Shown here piece after piece: positions 45,153-54,026 of a DNA stretch of 64,000 bases. Both the position numbers and the translations under genes were made by a program. Numbering within the stretch: the first letter of the stretch is position 1; every line of letters begins with the position of its first letter. The DNA is from Lysinibacillus antri (GTDB lineage Bacteria > Bacillota > Bacilli > Bacillales_A > Planococcaceae). The notes below the pieces were generated by a model. It saw only the letters and a program-made list of their open reading frames with translations, ran no database searches and was not told where the DNA came from. The stretch is from contig NZ_RYYR01000014.1 of NCBI RefSeq assembly GCF_003977595.1, positions 1-64,000 of the forward strand. The letters are read 5' to 3'.

Positions 45153-45938
45153 CTACGCTTTTAGTAGCACTGGTTCCGGTTGTTTTAGTTTAAAATATTG
45201 CGCACATACAGCAATAACGATGATTAAATCAATCAGGTCGCCACCATAATACATCAACATTGCCCCCACTTTTGCATCAGCTTGTTCAATTCCTACTGGC
45301 GGGTTTGCATAAATCCATTTTGATAAAATACTATGACCTGCCATCGCTAGTACTAATACAACTGCTCTTAATTGAAAACTTGTCCGTCGAGGGGATAGAT
45401 CAACGTTAATCATCGATACCGTAAAAATATATCCCGCTAAAAACACATGGAAATGAATGAAAATATAAAGTACTGTCGAGGAGTGCATAAGATTAAACAA
45501 GTCTGTCGTATAGAGAATCCATAACCCTCCAATATTTAAGATGCTTGCAGTTATTGGATGACTAACAAATTGGATATATGTGCTTTTTAGAAATTTGCTT
45601 ACTTTTCTTGCAAATCGTACAGGTAACGTTCTTACTAACAAAGTCATTGGTGCTGAAAATACAAGCAATAATGGACCTAGCATCCCGAGGAGCAAATGGG
45701 TAGCCATATGTGCTTGAAAACTAGTATGAGCCATTTTCGCAATTGGTCCTAGAATGCTTAAGCTAATACAGACGATTCCTGCACTCCATAAAACAATTCG
45801 ATACAATGGCCACTTTCGCTTTTTCTTGTTAGAAGCATACACGGCAATTAAATAAGGTAAAATAAGACAACTGATTAATATCCCCAGACCCAACAGACTT
45901 GAACTATCCACTGTACCTACTTCATGGTGATTATGCAT
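45153..45938 (-). CDS. ctaG: cytochrome c oxidase assembly factor CtaG (caa3 type)
   Basis: 261 residues with seven membrane segments and the CtaG features HMATHLLLGMLGPLLLVFSAP, HFHVFLAGYIFT and MLMYYGGDLIDLIIVIAV. It is needed for copper-site assembly of caa3 oxidase in B. subtilis. Here it is not beside the cta oxidase genes but forms a pair with a DUF2243 gene, which it overlaps by 8 bp. ATG start with GGTGGA upstream. Confidence 0.9.
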   Translation of the reverse strand: MHNHHEVGTVDSSSLLGLGILISCLILPYLIAVYASNKKKRKWPLYRIVLWSAGIVCISLSILGPIAKMAHTSFQAHMATHLLLGMLGPLLLVFSAPMTLLVRTLPVRFARKVSKFLKSTYIQFVSHPITASILNIGGLWILYTTDLFNLMHSSTVLYIFIHFHVFLAGYIFTVSMINVDLSPRRTSFQLRAVVLVLAMAGHSILSKWIYANPPVGIEQADAKVGAMLMYYGGDLIDLIIVIAVCAQYFKLKQPEPVLLKA

Positions 45939-46404
45939 TCATTCCACCTACTTTTGGATGTGGAACGGAGGACTTCTTTTTTATTAAGACAGTTCCAATA
46001 ATAATTAATAAAATGGCAATGACATTCCAGGTTAGATCGTAATAAAAAATCTCCACATTGTAACGAATTTGGTGGATTTTCATTAATTTATGTTGAATCG
46101 TTCCATCATAGAGCTGGAACACCCCTGCTCCAAGCAATAAAGAACCGATCCATTTTTGTTTTTTCCACACATTTCGTTTTCTTAGTTGAGCAAGCATAAA
46201 TAATCCGGCTACGGTTGCGAACCAACTAAATGCATGAAACAGACCATCCGAGATTAGCCCTACACTTAATGTAGCTTTATCATAAAAGTGATGCCAATGA
46301 AGCAATTGGTGGAAAACAGCCTCGTCCAAAAATGCCACGATCCCTACTCCAAAGAACACACCTGACCATAGATTTAAAGCATCGTCATTTTTATTTTTTT
46401 CCAA
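45931..46404 (-). CDS. DUF2243 family membrane protein
   Basis: 157 residues, four membrane segments, with His-rich FLDEAVFHQLLHWHHFYD in the first loop and LYDGTIQHKLMKIHQIR, as in DUF2243. Function unknown. Commonly found next to ctaG-type genes; the His clusters could hold a metal. TTG start with GAGGATGAG upstream. Upstream (46405-46589) no gene is seen. Confidence 0.85.
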   Translation of the reverse strand: MEKNKNDDALNLWSGVFFGVGIVAFLDEAVFHQLLHWHHFYDKATLSVGLISDGLFHAFSWFATVAGLFMLAQLRKRNVWKKQKWIGSLLLGAGVFQLYDGTIQHKLMKIHQIRYNVEIFYYDLTWNVIAILLIIIGTVLIKKKSSVPHPKVGGMNA

Positions 46405-46589
46405 TTCTACTCATCCTCTTATCGTACGTATATTTTCCCCTCCTATTTTATCCATCTTTTGTAAAAGCTATAATTAGAAAAAACAAGTATCTAATAAGTG
46501 CTTATGAATTATATTGCTTATGAATTATATATAGTAGCTTTGGAAATGATAAAAACTGCTCTATTACTAGATGCTAACGGAGTTTCGGA

Positions 46590-46780
46590 AAAAGTTTGCA
46601 TAGTGAGAGGACTAAGCACACAAGCCGCAGAGCCAACTTGAAGCTGTCTCTACGACTTGTCTTTGTGCTTTGTGAAAGGTCCTCTCACATAAAATAATGC
46701 CAACTAAACTTTCTATATTTGTTCGCGGCTTACAGTGGTAGGCCGCGCTTTCTAAATTCAGATTATACTACCGGTATATT
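46590..46780 (-). repeat. structured dispersed repeat B, copy 2
   Basis: Reverse-orientation homologue of 34658-34835. Long hairpin 46603-46688 with the same outer GTGAGAGGAC arms but CAAGTCGTAGAG/CTCTGCGGCTTG and CAGC/GTTG inner stems; the small hairpin CGCGGC/GCCGCG is at 46724-46747. Confidence 0.85.
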
Positions 46781-46802
46781 CTTATATCCTATTGTCCTAA
46801 GT

Positions 46803-46923
46803 AACTTGTTGATTGAAGTGAAGGGGCGACTCCTGCGGGAACAGTGACTCGAGACCCCGCAGGAGCAAAGTGACGAGGAGGCTCGAGCCGGGCCCACGAA
46901 AAGCGTCCCCGTAACGGAAATTA
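46803..46923 (+). repeat. Bacillaceae-type GACTCCTGCGGGA dispersed repeat
   Basis: Contains GCGACTCCTGCGGGA, GACCCCGCAGGAGC, GACGAGGAGGCTCGAGCC and CCCGTAACGGAAAT. Very similar elements are common between genes in Bacillaceae genomes. CTCCTGCGGG/CCCGCAGGAG forms a 10-bp stem. It sits directly beside repeat B copy 2. Confidence 0.75.
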
Positions 46924-46937
46924 ATTTTCTCCACATT

Positions 46938-46979
46938 AAAAACACATCATTTTTCTCAATGGAAAAGTGATGTGTTTTT
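46938..46979. terminator. bidirectional terminator
   Basis: AAAACACATCATTTTTC with its complement (17 bp, one G-T), T-rich on both sides; lies 54 nt past the CDF gene stop. Confidence 0.85.
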
Positions 46980-47032
46980 GTTTTACCCTAGCTAGCCTTA
47001 TTTTTCACCTTCAGAACAGCCTCATGCTTCAT

Positions 47033-47992
47033 TTAATGACTATGCGCATGGTGATGGTGGTCATCATTTTTGAGTTTGCATAAGATCGAGTTGTCATGGG
47101 CATGTTCTACATTTTCTATTTGAACTGTCATATGATTAATCCCCACATGTAGTAATCGATGTTCAATATCTTTCAGCATCTTTTGACTTTCTTGTAATGT
47201 GATATGATCTTTCACTACCATATGGCAAGATAATGCATTTTGGCCACTTGTAATTGACCATACATGTAAATCATGAATATCCATTACATCCGGCGTTGAT
47301 TTAAAGATTTGAATAATTTCTTCTAGCTTAATATTACTTGGTGTACCTTCCATTAAAACATGAATCGAGTCTTTTGTTACGCGATAACCACTAATTAAAA
47401 CTAACAGTGCCACGATTACACTTGCTAATGGATCTGCCCAGCCCCAACCTAAAAACATTATCAGTAGAGCTGCAATTACTGCCCCTACCGAACCAAGCAT
47501 ATCGCCAATAACATGTAAAAATGCTGCGCGTACATTTAAATTTTCCTTCGTATCACCGCCACGCATAATAATCCACGCTACTAAAATATTGACAAGTAGC
47601 CCGATAATTGCAATCGTTAACATCCCCGTTGACGCAATTTGAGGAGGATTGGAAAACCTTTCGATTGCCTCATAAAAAATGAAAAGGGCAATGATAATTA
47701 GCGTAACACCATTAAATACAGCAGCTAATATTTCAAAACGCTTATATCCATAGGTTTTACTGTAGCTTGCCACCTTCTCACCAAATTTAAAGGCTAGAAC
47801 TCCTACCCCAAGTGATACCGCATCGCTAAGCATATGCCCAGCATCTGAAAGTAACGCAAGGCTATTTGTCATTAATCCCCCAATGACTTCGAGAATCATA
47901 AATGCACTAATGATAAAAAATGCAATCAACAACGTCTTTTTATTGGCGCCGTGTGCATGATTGTGATGTGCATGATCATGTCCGTGTCCCAT
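47033..47992 (-). CDS. czcD: CDF family divalent cation exporter (CzcD type)
   Basis: 319 residues. His-rich N terminus (MGHGHDHAHHNHAHG) and C terminus (DDHHHHAHSH), six membrane segments, metal-site HxxxD pairs (LLSDAGHMLSDAVSLG and HVIGDMLGSVGA), and a cytosolic C-terminal domain (DLHVWSITSGQNALSCH). Exports zinc, and probably cobalt or cadmium, by proton antiport. Lies 71 bp after the ArsR gene; an operator-like dyad is in the gap. ATG with GGGGG upstream. Confidence 0.93.
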   Translation of the reverse strand: MGHGHDHAHHNHAHGANKKTLLIAFFIISAFMILEVIGGLMTNSLALLSDAGHMLSDAVSLGVGVLAFKFGEKVASYSKTYGYKRFEILAAVFNGVTLIIIALFIFYEAIERFSNPPQIASTGMLTIAIIGLLVNILVAWIIMRGGDTKENLNVRAAFLHVIGDMLGSVGAVIAALLIMFLGWGWADPLASVIVALLVLISGYRVTKDSIHVLMEGTPSNIKLEEIIQIFKSTPDVMDIHDLHVWSITSGQNALSCHMVVKDHITLQESQKMLKDIEHRLLHVGINHMTVQIENVEHAHDNSILCKLKNDDHHHHAHSH

Positions 47993-48013
47993 TGCTATGC
48001 CCCCTATCTTTAT

Positions 48014-48033
48014 ATATTAATATATGTTCATAT
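48014..48033. promoter_or_regulatory. candidate CzrA-type operator before czcD
   Basis: ATATTA-8 bp-TCATAT, the same spacing and near-identical halves as the dyad at 48408-48427. Confidence 0.5.
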
Positions 48034-48063
48034 AGCGATATTTGATATAAGACATTTTACCTT

Positions 48064-48381
48064 CTAGCTATGAATAGCATGTTCAATTGTTTGCTTTAAC
48101 ATGTTCATCACATGTTCATCATCATAAGAGTAAAATAAAGTTGTGCCTTCTCTACGATATTTAACTAAACGGAGATTTTTTAAAAATCGAAGTTGATGGG
48201 AAACAGTTGATTGTCTAAGATCTAACGTATCTGCAATTTCGTTAACGGAATACTCCTTTGCAAAAAGTAAATTTAATATTCGTATTCGAGTTGGGTCACT
48301 TAATGCTTTAAATGTTTGAGAAACTAAAAATAACGTTTCTTCATCTAATTCTTCACTTGCCAATTGGAAATCATCCTCCAC
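48064..48381 (-). CDS. czrA: ArsR/SmtB family metal-responsive repressor (CzrA type)
   Basis: About 105 residues; winged helix with [17 protein letters not shown], recognition helix [20 protein letters not shown], and C-terminal [16 protein letters not shown], the alpha-5 helix that carries zinc ligands in CzrA. It should repress czcD until zinc or cobalt binds. The open frame starts at ATG 48417, but that ATG lies inside the operator and too close to the predicted transcript start; the GTG at 48381 with GAGGTGG 5 nt upstream is preferred. Confidence 0.87.
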   Translation of the reverse strand: MEDDFQLASEELDEETLFLVSQTFKALSDPTRIRILNLLFAKEYSVNEIADTLDLRQSTVSHQLRFLKNLRLVKYRREGTTLFYSYDDEHVMNMLKQTIEHAIHS

Positions 48382-48407
48382 TCCATCCACCTCACTTAAA
48401 ATTCGAT

Positions 48408-48427
48408 ATATGAGCATATGTTCATAT
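48408..48427. promoter_or_regulatory. operator dyad at the czrA promoter
   Basis: Perfect ATATGA-8 bp-TCATAT inverted repeat just downstream of the -10, where a repressor would block transcription. Confidence 0.65.
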
Positions 48428-48431
48428 AATT

Positions 48432-48460
48432 ATTATACGTTGATTTATTCTAAATGTACA
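48432..48460 (-). promoter_or_regulatory. czrA-czcD promoter (sigma A)
   Basis: TGTACA (48460-48455), 17 bp, TATAAT (48437-48432) on the minus strand. Predicted start near 48425, inside the operator. Confidence 0.75.
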
Positions 48461-48481
48461 CATATTCATTTGGAAAATTTT

Positions 48482-48613
48482 ATATGAAAAGTGGAAGCGC
48501 CATCGCTCAGCCCCGACAGAAACTAGAGACTTCCGACAAGGATGCTTGCATGCGTAGGAGGAAGTTGAAGTTTCGAAAGGGGCTATGGTGCTGAAGCTAG
48601 ACATTATTCCAAC
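48482..48613 (+). repeat. GCTAGACA-family dispersed repeat, longest copy
   Basis: About 130 bp, from GAAAAGTGGAAGCGCCATCG to GAAGCTAGACATTATTCC, with GCTCAGCCCC near the start pairing with GGGGCT near the end, and CGACAAGGATGCTTGCATGCG in the middle. Related fragments: 640, 9596, 28163. Elements with these blocks are frequent in Bacillaceae. Confidence 0.7.
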
Positions 48614-48641
48614 TTAAAATTTTATACATTCTTATTCAATT

Positions 48642-48675
48642 AAAATAGGCATCCCCACACACGGTGGAAATGCCC
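48642..48675 (-). terminator. terminator after YcdB/SLH gene
   Basis: GGCAT and TTCCAC pair with GTGGGG and ATGCC, then TATTTTAA on the minus strand. Confidence 0.65.
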
Positions 48676-48680
48676 CTTTT

Positions 48681-50915
48681 TCAATAGTAGATTTCTACTC
48701 CTGATTCATGTGCTTTGTGCGCTAGGCGAATTGTGGAAACTGCCACATCTGCATACGTTACTTCTTTTTTCGGACTAAACTTACCATCTTCTGTAGGTAG
48801 TATTTCTAATGCCGTCGCTAATGCAACATAACCTGTTTGTGTTACCTCATCTGCGTCTTTTACATTCACTTTATAAATGTCTTTATGTTTAGCAGCCTGT
48901 TCTAATCCAAGCGCTTTAATGTACCAAACGGCTAATTCTTCACGTGTAATTTTCGCTTCCGTGTCAAATGTACCCGCCGAAGCATCTAAAATACCCATCG
49001 TTACAGCTCTTTCAACTACATTATAGTATTTATTATCAGGGCCGATATTTTCGAAAGATTGTGGTTTTTCCTCTTGCTCTGGATACATTCCATCATAAAA
49101 ATAGGATAAAGACTTCACCAACACACTTAACGCTTCACCTTTTGAGATTTTCTCGTTTGCATTAAAGCTAGCTGGATCCTTCACATCTAATATTTTATTT
49201 TGAATTAAGTAGTTCAATTCGTTTGCTGCAGTTGGATGTGATACGGTTGTAGAGTCTTTCTGTCCGTAATGAGAAATCCATTCCCCACTCGTTGCATCTA
49301 AAGAACCGATCGCTAACTTGTTATAAGTTGGTACATAAACTAACGAATAGTGCTTGTCTTCTTCAGAATGTTTCATGTACAGTAACTCTACACCGATTGC
49401 TTCTAAATAGCGTTCTTTAGCTTTTTCATTGGATAATGCGCCTTCTACCTGTGGCCACTCTTCGATATTTTGTTGATTAACATATAAACTACTTAATTTT
49501 CCATCTGAATTAATACTGATGCTGATTTCATCCCCTGTTACGGCAATTCCATTCACTACTCTTGGGAATGTGAAACTATATGATCCTAATTGTTGATCAA
49601 CATAAGGTTCAGCAATTGGTTTGGCATAATTGTGTAAATACGATGGTACCCATTCTTTTAAATAGGCAATTGCTTTTGATAAGGCTTCAGCACTTGTTAA
49701 AGTACCACCTTTACTTTCATCTTTGCCTAAATTATTTAGTACTTCATTTCTCATGTCGTGATATTGAATGATTTCACCCGTTTGTTTGTCAATCTCAATG
49801 CTTGTCCCATAGCCGCCATTTTTATATTCATAGGAATAATCAACCACATATACTTCTTTACCGTTATAATTCGTTGTTTCACCAACATGATGAATTGTTA
49901 AAGTCACATCTTCTGAATCCACTTTTAATAATTCATTGACAAGTGTCTTGACATCTTCAACTGTTAAACCTTTATGCTTTGCTGGTAATGGCTTTTCTAC
50001 TAGTTTTTCTATTGATTTTCGAGGTGGTAGGCTACTTGTGATCTCTTTTGAAGTATACCAATCGCCACTTAACGCATGAACACCCACGAATTGGCTTGTT
50101 GGATTATAAACTAATTGGACAGTTCTTTCACCACTTTGATAATCGTGATTAATTTGATATTGGAGCTGAACTGATAGATTTTCTTTTATTTTCTTTAGTA
50201 CTTCTGATTGCATTTTTAATTGAGTTGTTTCATCAAATGTATGTGATTTATTAGATAATGGGTTTCGATAAAATTCTGTAATTTCGCCATTTCCAAGTAC
50301 TGTTACGTGGATTTGCTGATCAGAAATTTTAATATCCTTGTTCGTACGTCCAAATGTAAAGCCATAACGGATTGGCTCAGTTAATACTTGGTTTGCATAA
50401 AAATAATAAAAATTACTTTCATTTGTATTGAGTTTATATTGATCGCCATTTGGGAACTTCTTAATAAAGTTTGAAGCAATTTCCTTGGCCTCATCTTCTT
50501 TTACTTTCGCAGGGAACAATGCTTCTGATTCATTAGCTGGGCTGAAATAAAAACTCTCAATTTCTAACTTCTCACCTGCGAATGTAATGCCACCATGAAT
50601 ATTTTTACCTTGAACAGTTTTATGGAAACTTAAATCATAGCGGATCGTGTCTTCACCAGGAAAATGATGTCCGCTACTCATATGAAAATCATTACTTGTT
50701 AAGTAATCAAATTTGTTTGGGAAGATCTCTTTGAACTTTTTAATTAAGTCATTTTTTGATACAGTGCTCTCAGTAGCAGCAACCTCGATTAAAGGTTTTT
50801 CTGCTTGTCCACCTTGTCCATTGACCGTTGTTTGTGCATGTCCTACTGAAGTTACTAATCCTAAAGATAATGCCGCAGTTGTTACAGTAATTCCAATTCT
50901 CCTTAAATTTACCAA
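48681..50915 (-). CDS. secreted YcdB/PepSY-repeat protein with SLH domains
   Basis: About 744 residues. Signal peptide (NLRRIGITVTTAALSLGLVT ... GHA), two YcdB/YcdC-type repeat units with PepSY-like segments (KEVYVVDYSYEYKNGGYGTS, IDKQTGEIIQYHD), and S-layer homology repeats from about residue 560 to the end. The SLH repeats place it on the cell surface. YcdB units are of unknown function, some linked to protease inhibition. The start is TTG at 50915 with GAGGAGG 6 nt upstream; the open frame to 50930 would start inside that site. Confidence 0.88.
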   Translation of the reverse strand: MVNLRRIGITVTTAALSLGLVTSVGHAQTTVNGQGGQAEKPLIEVAATESTVSKNDLIKKFKEIFPNKFDYLTSNDFHMSSGHHFPGEDTIRYDLSFHKTVQGKNIHGGITFAGEKLEIESFYFSPANESEALFPAKVKEDEAKEIASNFIKKFPNGDQYKLNTNESNFYYFYANQVLTEPIRYGFTFGRTNKDIKISDQQIHVTVLGNGEITEFYRNPLSNKSHTFDETTQLKMQSEVLKKIKENLSVQLQYQINHDYQSGERTVQLVYNPTSQFVGVHALSGDWYTSKEITSSLPPRKSIEKLVEKPLPAKHKGLTVEDVKTLVNELLKVDSEDVTLTIHHVGETTNYNGKEVYVVDYSYEYKNGGYGTSIEIDKQTGEIIQYHDMRNEVLNNLGKDESKGGTLTSAEALSKAIAYLKEWVPSYLHNYAKPIAEPYVDQQLGSYSFTFPRVVNGIAVTGDEISISINSDGKLSSLYVNQQNIEEWPQVEGALSNEKAKERYLEAIGVELLYMKHSEEDKHYSLVYVPTYNKLAIGSLDATSGEWISHYGQKDSTTVSHPTAANELNYLIQNKILDVKDPASFNANEKISKGEALSVLVKSLSYFYDGMYPEQEEKPQSFENIGPDNKYYNVVERAVTMGILDASAGTFDTEAKITREELAVWYIKALGLEQAAKHKDIYKVNVKDADEVTQTGYVALATALEILPTEDGKFSPKKEVTYADVAVSTIRLAHKAHESGVEIYY

Positions 50916-51036
50916 AATAACCCTCCTCACTATTTAACATCCATTTTATTACATAATAGGAAGAGATAAAATAGTAGTTTCTATTCATCTATTCCTTTTA
51001 AAGCTCCACATTAAAGAAGTTTTCAGAATTGTTTGC

Positions 51037-51125
51037 GTGCCAGGCACCAAAAAAAGCCTCGACCTACACGTTAGTAGATTTGAGGCAAAAAAAGTTGTGT
51101 GAGAATTGTGTGAGTACCAGGCACC
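51037..51125. repeat. GTGCCAGGCACC short repeats
   Basis: GTGCCAGGCACC at 51037-51048 and TACCAGGCACC at 51115-51125, with another GGCACCAATC directly after; they flank the terminator. Such near-palindromic GGTGCCTGGCAC elements occur widely in Bacillus intergenic DNA. Confidence 0.5.
51049..51083 (-). terminator. terminator after yaaH
   Basis: GCCTC/GAGGC with a 12-nt loop and TTTTTTT on both strands. Confidence 0.7.
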
Positions 51126-51139
51126 AATCAAGGCACCAA

Positions 51140-52429
51140 TCACCTTTTCGTTACATTAAAATTCTCACCGATGAGTAACCAGTTTTGAGGGAATGGGAAA
51201 CCAAGCTTCCAATAACTTATTCCTCTCAAGTTTAATCGTTTCATAAGGTTAAACTTTGCTTGAATTGACCGCGCATCTTCAAACCACACTTTATGAGCAG
51301 CCCCTTCTTTATCTACATAATTAAAATGAGGTGCTTGAGCAGTGTAATCATATTGAATCGCTACATTATTTTCCCTTGCGATTTCTATTGCTCGTTGCGG
51401 ACTTACTGCACGAGCGTACTTTCCGCCTTCTACAAACGGCAGTGTCCAATCATAGCCATATAAATTTTGGCCCATCATAATCTTATTGGCAGGCATCTCA
51501 CTTAACGCATAATTTAATACTTTTTCCACTTCTTGAATCGGAGAAACTGGCATTGGTGGTCCACCAGAATATCCCCACTCATATGTCATTAAAACAGAAA
51601 AGTCAACTATCTCCCCATGCGCTCGATAATCATGCGCTTCGTACCATTGTCCCGCTTGCTCACGACTTGTTTTTGGTGCTAGGGCAGTTGAGATCAAAAA
51701 TCCTTCTCTATGCAAATAATCCGCCGCTTTTCTTAAGAAATTATTGTACGCCTGGCGCTGATCCCCTGGTAAAAACTCAAAATCAAAATGAATATCGGAT
51801 ACACTTCCAATTCTTCTTGCCTCTTCTACAATGTTTTCAAGCAACACATCTTGAACAGCAGAGCTTTGGAGAATGGCTTTACCCAGCTCACCACTAAATT
51901 GACCATTTTCTAAATTGGTCACTACCATCATCAGTTTTGCCCCTGCACTTGCTGCAACTTCCGGTATTCCCTCTGTCGGAATTGGATCCAAGCTACCATC
52001 TCTTCTTGCTTCATAACTAAATGGCGCCAAGTACGTTAAGTATGGACCTACACTTCTCGCTTCATTTAATAATTCCTGGCTCACCGTATCGCCCATTGGT
52101 TCAATATAAATATTTACTTCGGTATTTCGTTTAGGCATTGGTGGAATATAAAGCCTTGTTCCTACTGTTAACGGCGTGTTCGGGTTTATCCCGTTAATTT
52201 GCGCAAGGGTATTCGGATTTGTGCCAAAGCGCTGGGCAATGGTATATAAAGAATCCCCTGGTTGAACCCAATAAAAGCTACCGTAAATCGGAATCACTAA
52301 TGCTTGCCCGATTACAAGACTTGAAGAATCTTCTATTTGATTTGCCTGAACGATGTTTTCCATTGTTGTTCCATATGCCTGAGAAATCCCCCATAACGAT
52401 TGACCTGGTTGAACAACGTGTATTTGAAT
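51140..52429 (-). CDS. yaaH: spore peptidoglycan hydrolase YaaH (LysM + GH18)
   Basis: About 429 residues, similar to B. subtilis YaaH/SleL over its length. Two LysM domains (the first VVQPGQSLWGISQAYGTT, the second WVQPGDSLYTIAQRFGTN), then a GH18 barrel with catalytic DIHFDFEFL (about 205), AHGEIVDFSVLMTYEWGYSG and GISYWKLG. It is an N-acetylglucosaminidase of spore cortex. The frame is open upstream of the first ATG (52363) through the whole first LysM domain, but that stretch has no ATG, GTG or TTG; an ATT at 52429 lies 7 nt after GGGGAGG and is the likely start. Confidence 0.92.
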   Translation of the reverse strand: MQIHVVQPGQSLWGISQAYGTTMENIVQANQIEDSSSLVIGQALVIPIYGSFYWVQPGDSLYTIAQRFGTNPNTLAQINGINPNTPLTVGTRLYIPPMPKRNTEVNIYIEPMGDTVSQELLNEARSVGPYLTYLAPFSYEARRDGSLDPIPTEGIPEVAASAGAKLMMVVTNLENGQFSGELGKAILQSSAVQDVLLENIVEEARRIGSVSDIHFDFEFLPGDQRQAYNNFLRKAADYLHREGFLISTALAPKTSREQAGQWYEAHDYRAHGEIVDFSVLMTYEWGYSGGPPMPVSPIQEVEKVLNYALSEMPANKIMMGQNLYGYDWTLPFVEGGKYARAVSPQRAIEIARENNVAIQYDYTAQAPHFNYVDKEGAAHKVWFEDARSIQAKFNLMKRLNLRGISYWKLGFPFPQNWLLIGENFNVTKR

Positions 52430-52561
52430 CGTGTTTCCTCCCCTTAAATCGTTCTATGAAAATATAACACCATTAGATTTTATGATAAGGATGCATAGAA
52501 AATAACAGTTGAAATTTGCAACTGGGTCCCTCATACGGAACGCTCTGTTTACTCAACATAC

Positions 52562-52601
52562 AAAAAACTACTAAATGCTTAGACAATCAAACATTTAGTA
52601 G
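52562..52601 (-). terminator. terminator after ykuI-like gene
   Basis: CTACTAAATG/CATTTAGTAG (10 bp) followed by TTTTTTG on the minus strand. Confidence 0.85.
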
Positions 52602-52610
52602 CCCATTATT

Positions 52611-53822
52611 TTAATTTACAATATTATGTTCATAAAGATAATCGTACGTGATGTCGACAAATAAATATTCATGATCATTTAATGCCATTGAATACGTACG
52701 TGTTAATTCACCGGTTTCGATATCACTATAAATACTTGAAAGCTCACCTTTTGCATCATTTCTCATTTTGATTAGATTGAATAGGAAGTATGGTCGCCAA
52801 CTCCAATTTTTACCAACCGCATTATTTTCCACATCCCATTGACCATTATGGCGGACAATGTTTGGCGACACTTGGAATCCTTCATCGTTACAAATATAAA
52901 AACGAAATGCATAAGCTTCTAATTGTTTCGCTAGTTGTAATAGCTTCTGTACATCTTTCCCATCCGGCTTCACATGTTCCACGATAGTCGTAATCGTTTT
53001 TTTCAGCTTTTTCATTTCTTCATATTTCACTTCTAAAAGTCTTTTTTCCGCTAAGATAAATTGCTGACACTCATTACGGAAACGCATCTTTAGCGTATCA
53101 CGTGGGATAAATTGCTCGGCTGGCTTTTGTAAATATACCCCTTTAAAATAACGCGCACCATTTTTCCATGCATGATGCAGTTGATAATCGGTCTGAATAT
53201 TATCAAACATTAACGTAGATCCAATTTTAATCGCTAATGATTGTATCGTTGTAAATACATGGTTTTGCGCACCCCACGCATTATAATTTAGTTGGCTAAC
53301 ATTGATTTTTAATACAGATGGCTCGAACATTAAAATTTGATCCAAATTCGTCTCAGAACCAATATTATCTAGTGCAATCTTCACACCGTATGTTTTTATA
53401 TAGCGAATGGGGTGTTGTAACTGCTCAAAGTCACCTTTAAACTTATGCTCTGGAATCACTAAATAAATAGAAGACATGCAACTTTCATCTAATTGATCTT
53501 TTAACACTTGGAAGTACTTCTCACCAAAGTCTGTCATAAGCAAGTTTGGATTACACGGTAAATAGAGGGCAACTTGATTTCGTAAAACATCTTCTTTTGC
53601 AATTTCAATTGTTTTTCTTATTACATACAATTCCACTTCTGTCCGTATCTCTTCTGCAATTGATTCATCATATGTAAACTCTTTTAGATCAACAATTCTT
53701 CCTGCAATTGTATGCTGTGCAATAATTTCATAAGCTACAATGACGTGTTCATCTGCACTAAAAATTGGTTCAAACTTAATTTTGATTTCATCTAGTTTCT
53801 CTAAAAAATCAAGAACATCCAT
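52611..53822 (-). CDS. ykuI: YkuI-like c-di-GMP binding protein (degenerate EAL + YkuI_C)
   Basis: 403 residues. N-terminal EAL-type barrel (about 1-245) with degenerate motifs: YEIIAQ for EAL, IPEH for the ELTE site, and LDNIG where active enzymes have DDFG, so hydrolysis is unlikely. A coiled linker (KRLLEVKYEEMKKLKKTIT) leads to a PAS-like YkuI_C sensor domain. B. subtilis YkuI binds c-di-GMP without clear activity; this protein fits that. ATG at 53822 with GGGGG 8 nt upstream. Next to a GGDEF cyclase on the same strand. Confidence 0.88.
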   Translation of the reverse strand: MDVLDFLEKLDEIKIKFEPIFSADEHVIVAYEIIAQHTIAGRIVDLKEFTYDESIAEEIRTEVELYVIRKTIEIAKEDVLRNQVALYLPCNPNLLMTDFGEKYFQVLKDQLDESCMSSIYLVIPEHKFKGDFEQLQHPIRYIKTYGVKIALDNIGSETNLDQILMFEPSVLKINVSQLNYNAWGAQNHVFTTIQSLAIKIGSTLMFDNIQTDYQLHHAWKNGARYFKGVYLQKPAEQFIPRDTLKMRFRNECQQFILAEKRLLEVKYEEMKKLKKTITTIVEHVKPDGKDVQKLLQLAKQLEAYAFRFYICNDEGFQVSPNIVRHNGQWDVENNAVGKNWSWRPYFLFNLIKMRNDAKGELSSIYSDIETGELTRTYSMALNDHEYLFVDITYDYLYEHNIVN

Positions 53823-53943
53823 CCTCATAACCCCCACACACAAAATCTAAAATAATTACCTGTCCTTACTTCATCCTAATTATACACCAAACTACATGTC
53901 AGAAAAAGTTACATCACCATTTCTATCACAATTAATTTTATGC

Positions 53944-53978
53944 AAAAAAAGAACACACTGTAACCTAGTGTATTCTTT
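53944..53978 (-). terminator. terminator after GGDEF gene
   Basis: AAAGAATACACT/AGTGTGTTCTTT with one mismatch and TTTTTTT on the minus strand. Confidence 0.8.
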
Positions 53979-54026
53979 ATTACTTTGAATATGACGAACA
54001 TATTTATTATTAATGAAAATTTTTTA

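Noticed and set aside
34658-46780. Composite transposon bounded by the inverted repeat B copies
   Set aside because: The 12 kb between them holds ordinary housekeeping and signalling genes and no transposase; two independent insertions are simpler.
46763-46945. 60-codon open frame on the minus strand
   Set aside because: It lies on the GACTCCTGCGGGA repeat and has the usual chance frame of GC-rich palindromic DNA.
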